Positions 42,316 to 50,940 of a DNA stretch of 54,765 bases are shown in pieces; the stretch's first letter is position 1, and every line of letters starts with the position of its first letter. The notes under the pieces are model-generated. The model searched no databases. It was not told the origin of the DNA and saw only the letters and a list, made by a program, of their open reading frames with translations. Source of the DNA: Myxococcales bacterium (lineage in GTDB: Bacteria; Myxococcota_A; Polyangia; Polyangiales; Polyangiaceae); contig SECP01000060.1 in the NCBI GenBank assembly GCA_004193285.1, forward strand, positions 1 through 54,765, in the 5' to 3' direction. The translations under genes were made by a program, and so were the position numbers.

Positions 42316-44109
42316 GTGGCTGCACCGCTGCACAGCATTACCGAGCCCCAACCCACCTCCACCGGCCCCAAAACCCTGACCGGCTCCCAAATCATTTGGG
42401 AAGCGCTGGTCAACGAAGGGGTCAAGACGGTCTTCGGGTATCCGGGCGGCGCGATCATGCCCGCCTACGACGCGCTCACGGATTACCCGCACTTGCGGCA
42501 TATCCTCGTGCGCCACGAGCAAGGCGCGTCGCACATGGCAGACGGCTACGCCCGCGCCTCCGGCAAGGTTGGCGTGTGCGTGGCGACGAGCGGCCCCGGC
42601 GCCACCAACCTCGTGACCGGCATCGCCAACGCGATGATGGACTCCATCCCCATGGTGGCGATCACCGGCCAGGTCGGCTCGCACCTCATCGGGAGTGACG
42701 CCTTTCAAGAGGTAGATATCACCGGCATCACACTGCCGATCACCAAGCACAACTTCTTGGTGACGAAGGCCGCGGACATCGGCCCCACCATTCGCAAGGC
42801 CTTCTACATTGCCGCTTCCGGCCGCCCCGGGCCGGTGCTGGTGGACATCACGAAGGACGCCCAGCAAGCGACGGCGGAGTACCGCTATGACTCCTCCCCC
42901 GTGCGCATGCCCGGCTACCGCCCGGAAAAGCACCCGCTACCGAGCGACATCGCCCGCGCGGTGGAGCTGATCAAGACGAGCAAGCGACCGATCGTGTTCT
43001 CCGGTCACGGCGTGATCAAGAGCAACGCCACCGCCGCGCTCCTGGAGTTCGTGCAAAAAACGGGCTTCCCGGTCGCGCAGACCTTGCTCGGCTTGGGCGG
43101 CTTCCCCGCCACCCACGAGCGCAGCCTGGGCATGATGGGAATGCACGGCGAGGCCTGGGTGAACAAGGCCATCCAGGAGGCGGACCTGATCATCGCGCTC
43201 GGCATGCGCTTCGACGACCGCGTCACCGGGAACCTGAAGACTTACGCGCAGAACGCGAAGAAAATCCACGTCGAGCTGGACCCGGCGGAGATCAACAAGA
43301 ACGTGCGCGTGGACGTGCCGCTACTGGGCGACGTGCGCGAGATCTTGCGGCTCATCACCCCCCACGTGGACGGCGTGAACGTGAGCGAGTGGCTCGCGGA
43401 AATCGAGCACTCCAAGGGCGACAGCGCGGTGCGCGAGATCACGAACCTGCCCGACAACGGCCGGCTCTTCGCGGCGCACGTGATCCACGATTTGTGGCGC
43501 TACACGCAAGGCCGCGCGCTCGTCGTGACGGACGTGGGCCAGCACCAAATGTGGGAGGCCCAGTACTACAAGCACGACCACCCGCGAAAGCTCGTGACCT
43601 CCGGCGGCGCGGGCACGATGGGCTTCGCTTTGCCGGCCGCGATGGGCGCCCGCTTCGCCTGCCCGGACGACCAGATTTGGGTCGTTGCCGGAGACGGCGG
43701 CTTCCAGATGACGGCTTGTGAGCTGGCGACGTGCGCGCAAGAGGGCATCAAGGTCAACATTGCCGTCATCAACAACGGCTACCTCGGCATGGTGCGCCAG
43801 TGGCAGCAGTTCTTCTACGGCGGCCGTTACGTGGCGACCCCGATCAAGAGCCCGGATTTCGTGAAGCTAGCGGAGGCGCACGGCTTGAAGGGCATCCGCG
43901 TCACGAAGCGTGACGAGGTCAAGGCAGCGGTCGACGCCGCTCAAGCTTCGCCCGACACGTGCATCGTGGACTTCCGGGTCGAGCAAGAAGACAGCGTTTA
44001 CCCGATGGTGCCGGCGGGTGCGGATCTGGACAACATGATCCGCCGCCCCAAGCCGGTGACGGACGACAACCACAACGCCATCTTCGAGACCGGGAAGGAC
44101 AAGCTATGA
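42316..44109 (+). CDS. ilvB: Acetolactate synthase large subunit
   Basis: GTG 42316 with AGGAG seven bases upstream gives 597 aa. This catalytic subunit condenses two pyruvates, or pyruvate and 2-ketobutyrate, with thiamine diphosphate, FAD and Mg. Visible features are FGYPGGAIMPAYDAL, the catalytic Glu in VRHEQGASHMADGYA, the FAD-region SGRPGPVLVDITKD, and the ThDP motif GDGGFQMTACELAT ending in INN. It is first in the ilv-leu operon after the attenuator and overlaps ilvN by four bases (ATGA), ensuring matched synthesis. Confidence 0.97.
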   Translation: MAAPLHSITEPQPTSTGPKTLTGSQIIWEALVNEGVKTVFGYPGGAIMPAYDALTDYPHLRHILVRHEQGASHMADGYARASGKVGVCVATSGPGATNLVTGIANAMMDSIPMVAITGQVGSHLIGSDAFQEVDITGITLPITKHNFLVTKAADIGPTIRKAFYIAASGRPGPVLVDITKDAQQATAEYRYDSSPVRMPGYRPEKHPLPSDIARAVELIKTSKRPIVFSGHGVIKSNATAALLEFVQKTGFPVAQTLLGLGGFPATHERSLGMMGMHGEAWVNKAIQEADLIIALGMRFDDRVTGNLKTYAQNAKKIHVELDPAEINKNVRVDVPLLGDVREILRLITPHVDGVNVSEWLAEIEHSKGDSAVREITNLPDNGRLFAAHVIHDLWRYTQGRALVVTDVGQHQMWEAQYYKHDHPRKLVTSGGAGTMGFALPAAMGARFACPDDQIWVVAGDGGFQMTACELATCAQEGIKVNIAVINNGYLGMVRQWQQFFYGGRYVATPIKSPDFVKLAEAHGLKGIRVTKRDEVKAAVDAAQASPDTCIVDFRVEQEDSVYPMVPAGADLDNMIRRPKPVTDDNHNAIFETGKDKL

Positions 44110-44654
44110 GCGCGCCGCAAACTCACACCTTCGTCGCTTACGTGGAGGACCAGCCCGGCGTCCTCAACCGCGTCACCTCGCTGTTCCGTCGGCGCGGCTA
44201 CAACATCGTCTCCCTCAACGTCGGCCGCACGAACCAGGACGGCATCTCGCGGATGACGATGGTCGTGGAGGCGAACGACGACTCCGCCGTGCGCATCGAG
44301 GCGAACCTTTACAAGATGGTGAATGTCCTCAGCGTCGAGGACATCACCCACAAGCAAAATGTCTCGCGAGACATGGTGCTCATCAAGGTGAAAGCCACTC
44401 CGGAGAAGCGCTCGGACATCTTCAAGCTGTGCGAGGTCTTCCGCGCGCACTTCATCGACGTTCACCCCGACACGCTGATCGTGGAGGTGACCGGGACCCA
44501 GGACAAGATCGACGGCCTGGTCACGATGCTCGCTCCTTTCGGCATCTTGGAGATGGTCCAGACCGGCACCATCGCCATGACGCGCGGCGGCAAGGGTGAA
44601 GCGGCGGACGCGGTCGCGCCCGGGCCGAACTTGAAGCCCATCGTCGCCGCGTAG
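44106..44654 (+). CDS. ilvN: Acetolactate synthase small (regulatory) subunit
   Basis: The 182-aa protein carries an N-terminal ACT domain (FVAYVEDQPGVLNRVTSLFRRRGYNIVSLNVG) that binds valine for feedback inhibition. The C-terminal domain includes RDMVLIKVKATPEKRSDIFKL and the typical GILEMVQTGTIAMTRG. The length fits an IlvH/IlvN of about 160-180 aa. It is coupled to ilvB by ATGA. The usual next gene ilvC is missing here; leuA follows 27 bp on. Confidence 0.96.
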   Translation: MSAPQTHTFVAYVEDQPGVLNRVTSLFRRRGYNIVSLNVGRTNQDGISRMTMVVEANDDSAVRIEANLYKMVNVLSVEDITHKQNVSRDMVLIKVKATPEKRSDIFKLCEVFRAHFIDVHPDTLIVEVTGTQDKIDGLVTMLAPFGILEMVQTGTIAMTRGGKGEAADAVAPGPNLKPIVAA

Positions 44655-44681
44655 TTTTAGTGCGGAGCAGTGAGAGGAACC

Positions 44682-46346
44682 ATGACTAGCCCAGTTACCA
44701 AGCCCGACCCCAGTTACGTTCGCATCTTCGACACCACGCTGCGTGACGGTGAGCAATCACCGGGCGCGACGATGACCAGCGAAGAGAAGCTCGAGGTCGC
44801 GCGCGCGCTCTCTCGGCTCGGTGTGGACGTGATCGAGGCGGGCTTTCCCTCTGCGTCGCCGGACGACTTCGACGCGGTGCGGGCGATCGCGCAGACGATT
44901 GGTAACGACGTGCCGCAAGGTCGCATCGCGACGGAGCCGCCGGTCATCTGCGGCCTGGCCCGGGCGACGGAGAAGGACATCCGCACCGCGTACGAGGCGG
45001 TGAGCGTGGCCAAGCACCCGCGCATTCACACCTTCCTGGCCACGAGCCCGATTCATCGCGAGCACAAGCTGAAGATGACCAAGGAGCAGGTCGTCACTCG
45101 CGCTCGCGAGATGGTCACCCTCGCCCGCTCCTTGTGCGCGGACATCGAGTTTAGCCCGGAGGACGCGGGCCGCACCGAGCCGGAGTTTTTGTACGAGGTG
45201 CTGACCGCGGTCGTGGAGGCGGGCGCCACCACCCTCAACATTCCGGACACCGTGGGTTACACGGTGCCAGAAGAGTTCGGCGCGCTCATCGCGGGCATCA
45301 TCCAAAACGTGAAGGGCGTCGAGGGGGTCACCGTCTCGGTGCATTGCCACAACGATTTGGGTCTGGCTTCGGCCAACGCCCTCGCCGGCATCCGCAACGG
45401 CGCGCGCCAGGCGGAGGTCACCATCAACGGCATCGGTGAACGAGCCGGCAACACGTCTTTGGAAGAGATCGTGATGGCGCTGCACACCCGCGCGCCTCTT
45501 TATGGGCTGCGCACCGGCATCGATACGACGCAGCTCACCCGCACCAGCCGTCTGGTCAGCCTCCGCACCGGCATGGTGGTGCAGCCGAACAAGGCGGTGG
45601 TGGGCGCCAACGCCTTCGCGCACGAGGCCGGCATCCACCAGGACGGCATGCTCAAGCACGCGCAAACGTACGAGATCATGACGCCGGAGAGCGTGGGCGC
45701 GAGCAAAACTCTCCTGGTGCTGGGTAAGCACTCCGGCCGCCACGCCTTCGGCGTGCGCCTGCGGGAGCTCGGCCACGCGCTGGAGGGCGAGGCGCTGGAA
45801 GCCGCGTTTCTCCGCTTCAAGGTGCTCGCGGACAAGAAAAAGCGCATCACGGACGCGGATCTGGAGGCGCTCGCGGCTTCCGAGGTCGGGCGAGCGCGTG
45901 AGTACTTTTCACTCGAGGCGGTTCAGGTTACGTGCGGCTCGAACGGCATGCCCACCGCCACCGTCAAGCTCCGCGGCCCCAGCGGCGAGAACATCGTCCA
46001 GGCCGCCGTCGGCACCGGACCGGTGCACGCGGTGTTCACCGCCATCGACGAGATCGTCAAGGCGCCGAGCGAGCTCATCGAGTACTCGATCAACGCCGTC
46101 ACCGAGGGCATCGACGCGCTCGGCCACGCCAGTGTGCGCCTGCGCGCGGCTGCCAACGACGGCCGGGTGAACCCGCAACACGGCGCGGGCGGCACCCAGG
46201 TGTTCCACGGCAACGCCGCCGACTCGGACGTCATCGTCGCCAGCACCAAGGCCTACCTGGCCGCGCAGAATCGCCTGCTGGCCATGCTCGGCACGTACGA
46301 GAAGGCCGAGAGCCCCGAAGCTACCGCGCGCGCGAGCGCCAACTGA
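44682..46346 (+). CDS. leuA: 2-isopropylmalate synthase
   Basis: ATG 44682 with GAGAGGA upstream gives 554 aa. It condenses acetyl-CoA with 2-ketoisovalerate, the first step of leucine synthesis. The TIM barrel has FDTTLRDGEQSPGATM and metal-binding VHCHNDLGLASANALAG with INGIGERAGNTSLEE. The C-terminal LeuA allosteric domain (VQVTCGSNGMPTATVKL) that binds leucine is present. It lies in the operon after ilvN. Length and motifs fit class-I bacterial LeuA, not homocitrate synthase. Confidence 0.96.
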   Translation: MTSPVTKPDPSYVRIFDTTLRDGEQSPGATMTSEEKLEVARALSRLGVDVIEAGFPSASPDDFDAVRAIAQTIGNDVPQGRIATEPPVICGLARATEKDIRTAYEAVSVAKHPRIHTFLATSPIHREHKLKMTKEQVVTRAREMVTLARSLCADIEFSPEDAGRTEPEFLYEVLTAVVEAGATTLNIPDTVGYTVPEEFGALIAGIIQNVKGVEGVTVSVHCHNDLGLASANALAGIRNGARQAEVTINGIGERAGNTSLEEIVMALHTRAPLYGLRTGIDTTQLTRTSRLVSLRTGMVVQPNKAVVGANAFAHEAGIHQDGMLKHAQTYEIMTPESVGASKTLLVLGKHSGRHAFGVRLRELGHALEGEALEAAFLRFKVLADKKKRITDADLEALAASEVGRAREYFSLEAVQVTCGSNGMPTATVKLRGPSGENIVQAAVGTGPVHAVFTAIDEIVKAPSELIEYSINAVTEGIDALGHASVRLRAAANDGRVNPQHGAGGTQVFHGNAADSDVIVASTKAYLAAQNRLLAMLGTYEKAESPEATARASAN

Positions 46347-46372
46347 TTTCAGAGAGACGAAGAAAAGAGCCG

Positions 46373-47770
46373 ATGGCAAAAACGCTGTTCCAAAAGGTCT
46401 GGGAAAATCACCTGGTGGTCGAGGAGCCGGGGCGCCCGAGCGTGCTCTACATCGACCTGCACCTGATTCACGAGGTGACGTCGCCGCAGGCCTTCGCCGG
46501 CCTCCGCGCTCGCGGCATCAAAGTCCGCCGCCCGGATCGCACGGTCGCGACGATGGACCATTCGACGCCGACCCTCCCCAAGCACTTGCAGGTGATCGAC
46601 GACCAGGCCCGCGCGCAGCTCTCGCAGCTCGAGAAGAACTGCGCCGAGTTCGGCATTCGCCTGTTCCCGCTGGGTGACTCCAAGAACGGCATCGTGCACG
46701 TCGTCGGTCCGGAGCGCGGCTTCACCCAGCCGGGCATGACGATCGTCTGCGGCGACAGCCACACCTCCACCCACGGCGCCTTCGGCTCGCTCGCCTTCGG
46801 CATCGGGACGAGCGAGGTCGAGCACGTGCTCGCCTCCCAGTGCTTGCTGCAGACGAAGCCGAAGACGATGGAGGTTCGCGTCGAAGGCGCGCTCTCCGCA
46901 AGCGTGACCGCCAAGGACATCATCCTCGCGCTCATCGCCAAGATCGGGACTGCGGGCGGCACCGGCTACGTGCTCGAGTACACCGGCTCCGCCATCCGCG
47001 CGCTGGAGATGGAAGCGCGCATGACCGTGTGCAACATGAGCATCGAGGGCGGCGCGCGCGCAGGCATGATCGCGCCCGACGACTACACCTACCAGTTCGT
47101 CGCCGGCCGCGAGTTCGCGCCCCAGGGCGCCGCTTTCGACCAAGCGGTCGAGCGATGGAAGAAGCTGCCGACCGACCCGGGCAGCACCTACGACGCAACC
47201 GTGGACATCGACGCGAGCGCGCTCGAGCCGATGATCACCTACGGCACGCACCCGGGCATGGGCGTCGGTATCACGCAAGCGCTCCCCTCCGCTTCGGACT
47301 TCGCGGGTGCGGAGCGCGCGGCCTTCGAAAAAGCCATGAGCTACATGGGGCTGGAGGACGGCAAGCCGCTCCTCGGCCACAAGGTGGACGTGGTGTTCGT
47401 GGGCAGTTGCACCAACTCGCGCATCTCGGATCTGCGCGCCGCGGCGAGCGTGATGAAGGGCCGCAAGGTCGCGAGCGGCGTGCGCACGCTGGTCGTGCCG
47501 GGCTCGCACGACATCAAGAAGCAGGCGGAGGCGGAAGGCCTGGACCGCATCTTCACGGAAGCAGGCGCGGAGTGGCGCGAGCCCGGCTGCTCGATGTGCA
47601 TCGCCATGAACGGCGACCAGCTCTCTCCCGGCCAGTACGCGGTCAGCACGAGCAACCGCAACTTCGAAGGTCGTCAAGGCAAAGGCGGCCGCACCTTCTT
47701 GGCGTCGCCGCTCACCGCCGCCGCCGCCGCCGTCACCGGCAAAGTGACGGACGTGCGCACCCTCGGCTAA
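46373..47770 (+). CDS. leuC: Isopropylmalate isomerase large subunit
   Basis: The 465-aa aconitase-fold protein starts at ATG 46373, 26 bp after leuA. It carries the 4Fe-4S ligands in VGSCTNSRISDLRAA and PGCSMCIAMN. Family blocks DHSTPTLPKH, CGDSHTSTHGAFG and STSNRNFEGRQGKGGRTFLASP are intact. With LeuD it isomerises 2- to 3-isopropylmalate. An in-frame extension to 45932 is an artefact of high GC. Confidence 0.97.
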   Translation: MAKTLFQKVWENHLVVEEPGRPSVLYIDLHLIHEVTSPQAFAGLRARGIKVRRPDRTVATMDHSTPTLPKHLQVIDDQARAQLSQLEKNCAEFGIRLFPLGDSKNGIVHVVGPERGFTQPGMTIVCGDSHTSTHGAFGSLAFGIGTSEVEHVLASQCLLQTKPKTMEVRVEGALSASVTAKDIILALIAKIGTAGGTGYVLEYTGSAIRALEMEARMTVCNMSIEGGARAGMIAPDDYTYQFVAGREFAPQGAAFDQAVERWKKLPTDPGSTYDATVDIDASALEPMITYGTHPGMGVGITQALPSASDFAGAERAAFEKAMSYMGLEDGKPLLGHKVDVVFVGSCTNSRISDLRAAASVMKGRKVASGVRTLVVPGSHDIKKQAEAEGLDRIFTEAGAEWREPGCSMCIAMNGDQLSPGQYAVSTSNRNFEGRQGKGGRTFLASPLTAAAAAVTGKVTDVRTLG

Positions 47771-47801
47771 CCCCGCTCATCTCCGTTAAGAGCTAAACAG
47801 T

Positions 47802-48389
47802 ATGGCAAGCTTTACGACTCTCACTTCGCACGCCGCGCTCCTGTCGGCCGAAAACGTCGATACGGATCAGATCATCCCCGCGCGTTTCTTGAAGACGCTC
47901 GACAAGAACGGCCTGGGTAAGCAGCTGTTCTTCGACTGGCGCTACCTGCCGGACGGCTCGGACAATCCGGACTTCGTGCTCAACCGGCCAGAAGCGCAAG
48001 GCGCGCAAATCCTCGTCGCGGGCGACAACTTCGGCTGCGGCTCGTCGCGCGAGCACGCGCCGTGGTCGCTGATGGGCTGGGGGCTCCGGGCCGTCATCAG
48101 CACGTCCTTCGCCGACATCTTCAAAGGCAACAGCTTGAAGAACGGCCTCTTGCCCATCGTGGTGGACGCGCCGACCCACGCCAAGATCGTGGCGGCGCTC
48201 AAGCAGAACCCCCAAGCGGAGCTCAAGGTGGACCTCGCCAAGACGGAGCTCACGCTGCCGGGCGGCGAGGCGGTGAAGTTTCCGATCGATGCCTTCGCCC
48301 AGCACTGCTTGCTGAACGGCATCGACCAGCTCGGCTACATCTTGTCGCACGACGACAAGATCAAAGCGTACGAAGCCGCTCAGCCCTGA
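47802..48389 (+). CDS. leuD: Isopropylmalate isomerase small subunit
   Basis: The 195-aa protein has the swivel-domain signatures NVDTDQIIPARFLK, DNFGCGSSREHAPWSL and STSFADIFKGNSLKNGLLP. It pairs with LeuC. It starts 31 bp after leuC and is the last gene of the operon. leuB is not found in this window, so the pathway is completed elsewhere. The stop lies one base from the stop of the convergent lgt-like gene, so no terminator separates them. Confidence 0.97.
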   Translation: MASFTTLTSHAALLSAENVDTDQIIPARFLKTLDKNGLGKQLFFDWRYLPDGSDNPDFVLNRPEAQGAQILVAGDNFGCGSSREHAPWSLMGWGLRAVISTSFADIFKGNSLKNGLLPIVVDAPTHAKIVAALKQNPQAELKVDLAKTELTLPGGEAVKFPIDAFAQHCLLNGIDQLGYILSHDDKIKAYEAAQP

Positions 48390-48390
48390 G

Positions 48391-49254
48391 CTACGCGCTC
48401 GCAGGCGCGTCGTCGACGGACGGCGCGCCTCGCTCCGTGCGCTCGTGCAGGCGAAAGCCTGCGGCTTGCTTTCGACTCAGGCTCACCCAGAGCACCACCG
48501 CTCCCGTGGCAACGAACGGGATGCTCAGCCATTGGCCTACGTTCAGCAGCGCGCCGACCGCTTCGCCCGGCTGCGGCGCTTTCCAGAATTCCACCGCGAA
48601 GCGACCGAGGAAGTAGCTGCAGAGGGCGAGCCCAGTGAGCGCGCCGCGCGGTCGCCGCTCGCGCTGCCAATGACGGTCTGCAGCGAAAATCAGGGCTACT
48701 AGGGCCACCCCCATAGCCGCCTCGTACAGCTGGCTCGGGTGGCGGAGCGGCGCGTCGCCGAGCGCGTCGTAGCTCGGGAAGCGCATGCCCCACGCCGCGT
48801 GCGTCGGCTTGCCGACGATCTCCGAGTTGAAGAGATTGGCGATTCGGTGCGTGATCGCGGCGGCCGCGAACGACAGCGTGGACCTGTCCGTCACGTCCAA
48901 GCTCGAAAGAGAACGCCGCCGGGCGTAGAGCCAGGCGGCGGTCGCGGCGCCGACGACCGCGCCGTGACTGGAGATGCCGCCGGTGGATAGGCGCAGCACC
49001 CACGCAGGGTCCGTCATCGTGAGGTCCAAGTTGTAAAACAGGGCCTCGCCGAGCCGCGCGCCGAGCAGGAGGCCAAGGTACAGATGAACCGCGAGATCTG
49101 CAGCATCGCTCTCTTCCCCGCCTCCTCGGCGCACCTGCCGACTGAGCAGCCAAAATCCGAAGACGAGCTCGAAGAGCCAGAACACGGTGAACCAGCGCAA
49201 CGTCAGCCAACCGCCTCCGAAGAGCAGCGGGCTCACGCTCCAGGTCAGGCTCAC
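48391..49254 (-). CDS. lgt: Prolipoprotein diacylglyceryl transferase
   Basis: GTG 49254, overlapping the upstream stop as GTGA, gives 287 aa. Several helices and the Lgt signature are present: GGISSHGAVVG, HRIANLFNSEIVGKPTHAAWGMRF and RHPSQLYEA. These supply the His, Arg and Glu positions needed to transfer diacylglycerol from phosphatidylglycerol to lipobox Cys. It suits a genome rich in lipoproteins, several of them in this window. It is translationally coupled to a small membrane protein. Whether this is the only Lgt of the organism is unknown. Confidence 0.88.
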   Translation of the reverse strand: MSLTWSVSPLLFGGGWLTLRWFTVFWLFELVFGFWLLSRQVRRGGGEESDAADLAVHLYLGLLLGARLGEALFYNLDLTMTDPAWVLRLSTGGISSHGAVVGAATAAWLYARRRSLSSLDVTDRSTLSFAAAAITHRIANLFNSEIVGKPTHAAWGMRFPSYDALGDAPLRHPSQLYEAAMGVALVALIFAADRHWQRERRPRGALTGLALCSYFLGRFAVEFWKAPQPGEAVGALLNVGQWLSIPFVATGAVVLWVSLSRKQAAGFRLHERTERGAPSVDDAPASA

Positions 49255-49832
49255 GGCACCCCCTGCGCATTGAGCACCGTCCACAGCGCCAGGAGCCCGG
49301 CGGCCACCCAGCAAGCCTCCGCGGCCGTGACCGGCTCGCGCTCGGGGCTACCCCCGCTGCGCTCGTGCAGTCGGTTCACGGTCAGCTGAGCGGGTAAGAA
49401 CACGACCGATAGCGCGAGCAGATTCAGTCCGAACGGCAGCACCACGAGCGCCGTGACGTGCAAGCCGAACCACAGCCAAGCCGGCCCCGGCCCGGGGACT
49501 CCAGCTCGACGCCCCTCGCGCTGCACAAACACGAGCAGACCGTAACTGTACAAGAAGAGCGCCGCGCGCCAGAACGCGCTCACCCGAAAGCCGTTCGCCG
49601 CCTGACGCGCCCGCCAGCGCTGGTGCTCGGAGTAGCCCAGGCTCTGACGGTAAGCGCCCCAGGTGCGGTACATCCAGTAGGACTGGTAGAGGGCGCCTCC
49701 GAGGAGGGAGAACAGCCAGACTCGCCACAGCGGCACCGTGTACCAGACGGCGGGCGGAACCGAATCCTCGCCGTCCTCGTCGTCCAACGCGAAGGCGTCG
49801 TCGGTCTCGTCGCTGCTTGGCGCAGCGTACAC
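49251..49832 (-). CDS. Membrane protein of unknown function, coupled to lgt
   Basis: The frame is open from ATG 49940, but I prefer GTG 49832 with AAGGG next to it, giving 193 aa. The N-terminus is acidic (SSDETDDAFALDDEDGED). Four or so hydrophobic segments follow, including VWLFSLLGGALYQSYWMYRT, which resembles a DUF4234-like helix pair, and LLALSVVFLPAQLTVNRL. No enzyme motif is visible. The GTGA overlap with lgt suggests a role in membrane or lipoprotein assembly, which is inference. The start is uncertain. Confidence 0.65.
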   Translation of the reverse strand: MYAAPSSDETDDAFALDDEDGEDSVPPAVWYTVPLWRVWLFSLLGGALYQSYWMYRTWGAYRQSLGYSEHQRWRARQAANGFRVSAFWRAALFLYSYGLLVFVQREGRRAGVPGPGPAWLWFGLHVTALVVLPFGLNLLALSVVFLPAQLTVNRLHERSGGSPEREPVTAAEACWVAAGLLALWTVLNAQGVP

Positions 49833-49960
49833 CCCTTCTAAACCGGTCAAGCGCGGATGCTCGCGCGAAAATTCGCTCCTAGTCCAGCCCTGGTGGCCCT
49901 GACCCCAAATGACCCGAAGGGGTGGGACGGCTCCGGCCATTCATGAGAATGACCCCGCGC

Positions 49961-50551
49961 TCAGGATTCGCGGCGTGCGTCCCTCGCGCGCTGGCGCGCA
50001 AGTGCGCGCAAGAACGCTTTGCGGGCGCGGTGCAGGCGAGAATACACCGTGCCGACCGGCACGCCGATGTTCTCACCGATCTGGTCGCAGGTGAGGCCCT
50101 CCAGCTCGAACATGGTGAAGACCACCCGCTGCTCCACGTTGAGAGAGCTCAGAATGTCTTGCAGCCGGTCCGCAGCTTGGCGCTTCTCCACCTCACGCTC
50201 GGGGGTAGGCGTCGGGGCGGCCACGTACGCAACGGTAGCGGCGTCCGGCACCAGCTGCTCGCGGCGGAAGTGGGCGCGGCGGCGGTAGCCAGCGGTCACC
50301 CGGAAGCAAACCTCGAACAGCCACGTGGTGATGGCGCAATGACCGGCGTACGAATCCAGCCGGCGATGCACGACCAGGAATACCTCCTGGTAAACGTCTT
50401 CCAAGTGCGGAGAACGCACCCCCATTCGGTAAAGCGTTTTCCAAATGAACTCGCCGTGCCGGGTGTGCACCTCGGCTACCGTGAGCCGGGGGCGCGCGAG
50501 AGCCGAATCCGCAAAACCTTCGAACGTGTCGATGAGCTCGGTCATGGGCAT
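49961..50551 (-). CDS. ECF-type RNA polymerase sigma factor
   Basis: The 196-aa protein starts at ATG 50551 (MPMTELIDTF); a second ATG two codons later and a 20-codon upstream extension are also open. Region 2 has RMGVRSPHLEDVYQEVFLVVHRRL and TTWLFEVCFRVTAGYRRR. Region 4 has LSSLNVEQRVVFTMFELEGLTCDQIGENIGVPVGTVYSRLHRARKAF. No anti-sigma gene adjoins it. It is divergent from a LacI-family regulator, and a palindromic operator overlaps its predicted -35 box, so the regulator probably controls it. Confidence 0.88.
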   Translation of the reverse strand: MPMTELIDTFEGFADSALARPRLTVAEVHTRHGEFIWKTLYRMGVRSPHLEDVYQEVFLVVHRRLDSYAGHCAITTWLFEVCFRVTAGYRRRAHFRREQLVPDAATVAYVAAPTPTPEREVEKRQAADRLQDILSSLNVEQRVVFTMFELEGLTCDQIGENIGVPVGTVYSRLHRARKAFLRALARQRARDARRES

Positions 50552-50677
50552 TGCTCGGGCAGACGACGACCACGCCGCGCGGCGCGCCCGAACGGCGGCC
50601 ACGCGAATCAACCAAGGGTGGGAGTGAAGACGCTAGAAGTCGGCGCTCTCGTGCGAGCTACCTCATCCAACGTGCTC

Positions 50678-50721
50678 TTGACTGTATCTTCGCAAATAGC
50701 GCTAGTCAAGCGGTTGACTAG
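50678..50721. promoter_or_regulatory. Overlapping divergent promoters with LacI-type operator
   Basis: CTAGTCAAGCGGTTGACTAG (50702-50721) is an 8-bp inverted repeat around GCGG, with the AAnCGnTT-type centre common to LacI-family operators. Toward the regulator gene, TTGACT (50678-50683) and GCTAGT (50701-50706) are 17 bases apart. Toward the sigma gene, TTGACT (50709-50704) and TACAGT (50686-50681) are also 17 apart. The palindrome covers the -10 of the former and the -35 of the latter. Confidence 0.65.
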
Positions 50722-50940
50722 AACGGCGGCGACGACACGCAACTCCGCGGCTTCGAAAACGAAACCGAACGTCGAACGCCATTCTTCGCATGACCACGGC
50801 GAAAAAAAGATCTCCGCCCTGAAGCAGCCAGCTTGAAAAGCTCCACTCCGCCGAGCAAAATCTCGCCTGATCTCTCACCTCTAGAGCGGGTCGCGCGTGC
50901 GCCCGCCGCGTCCGGCGCGGTGCCGGTCGATGTAGTAAGC

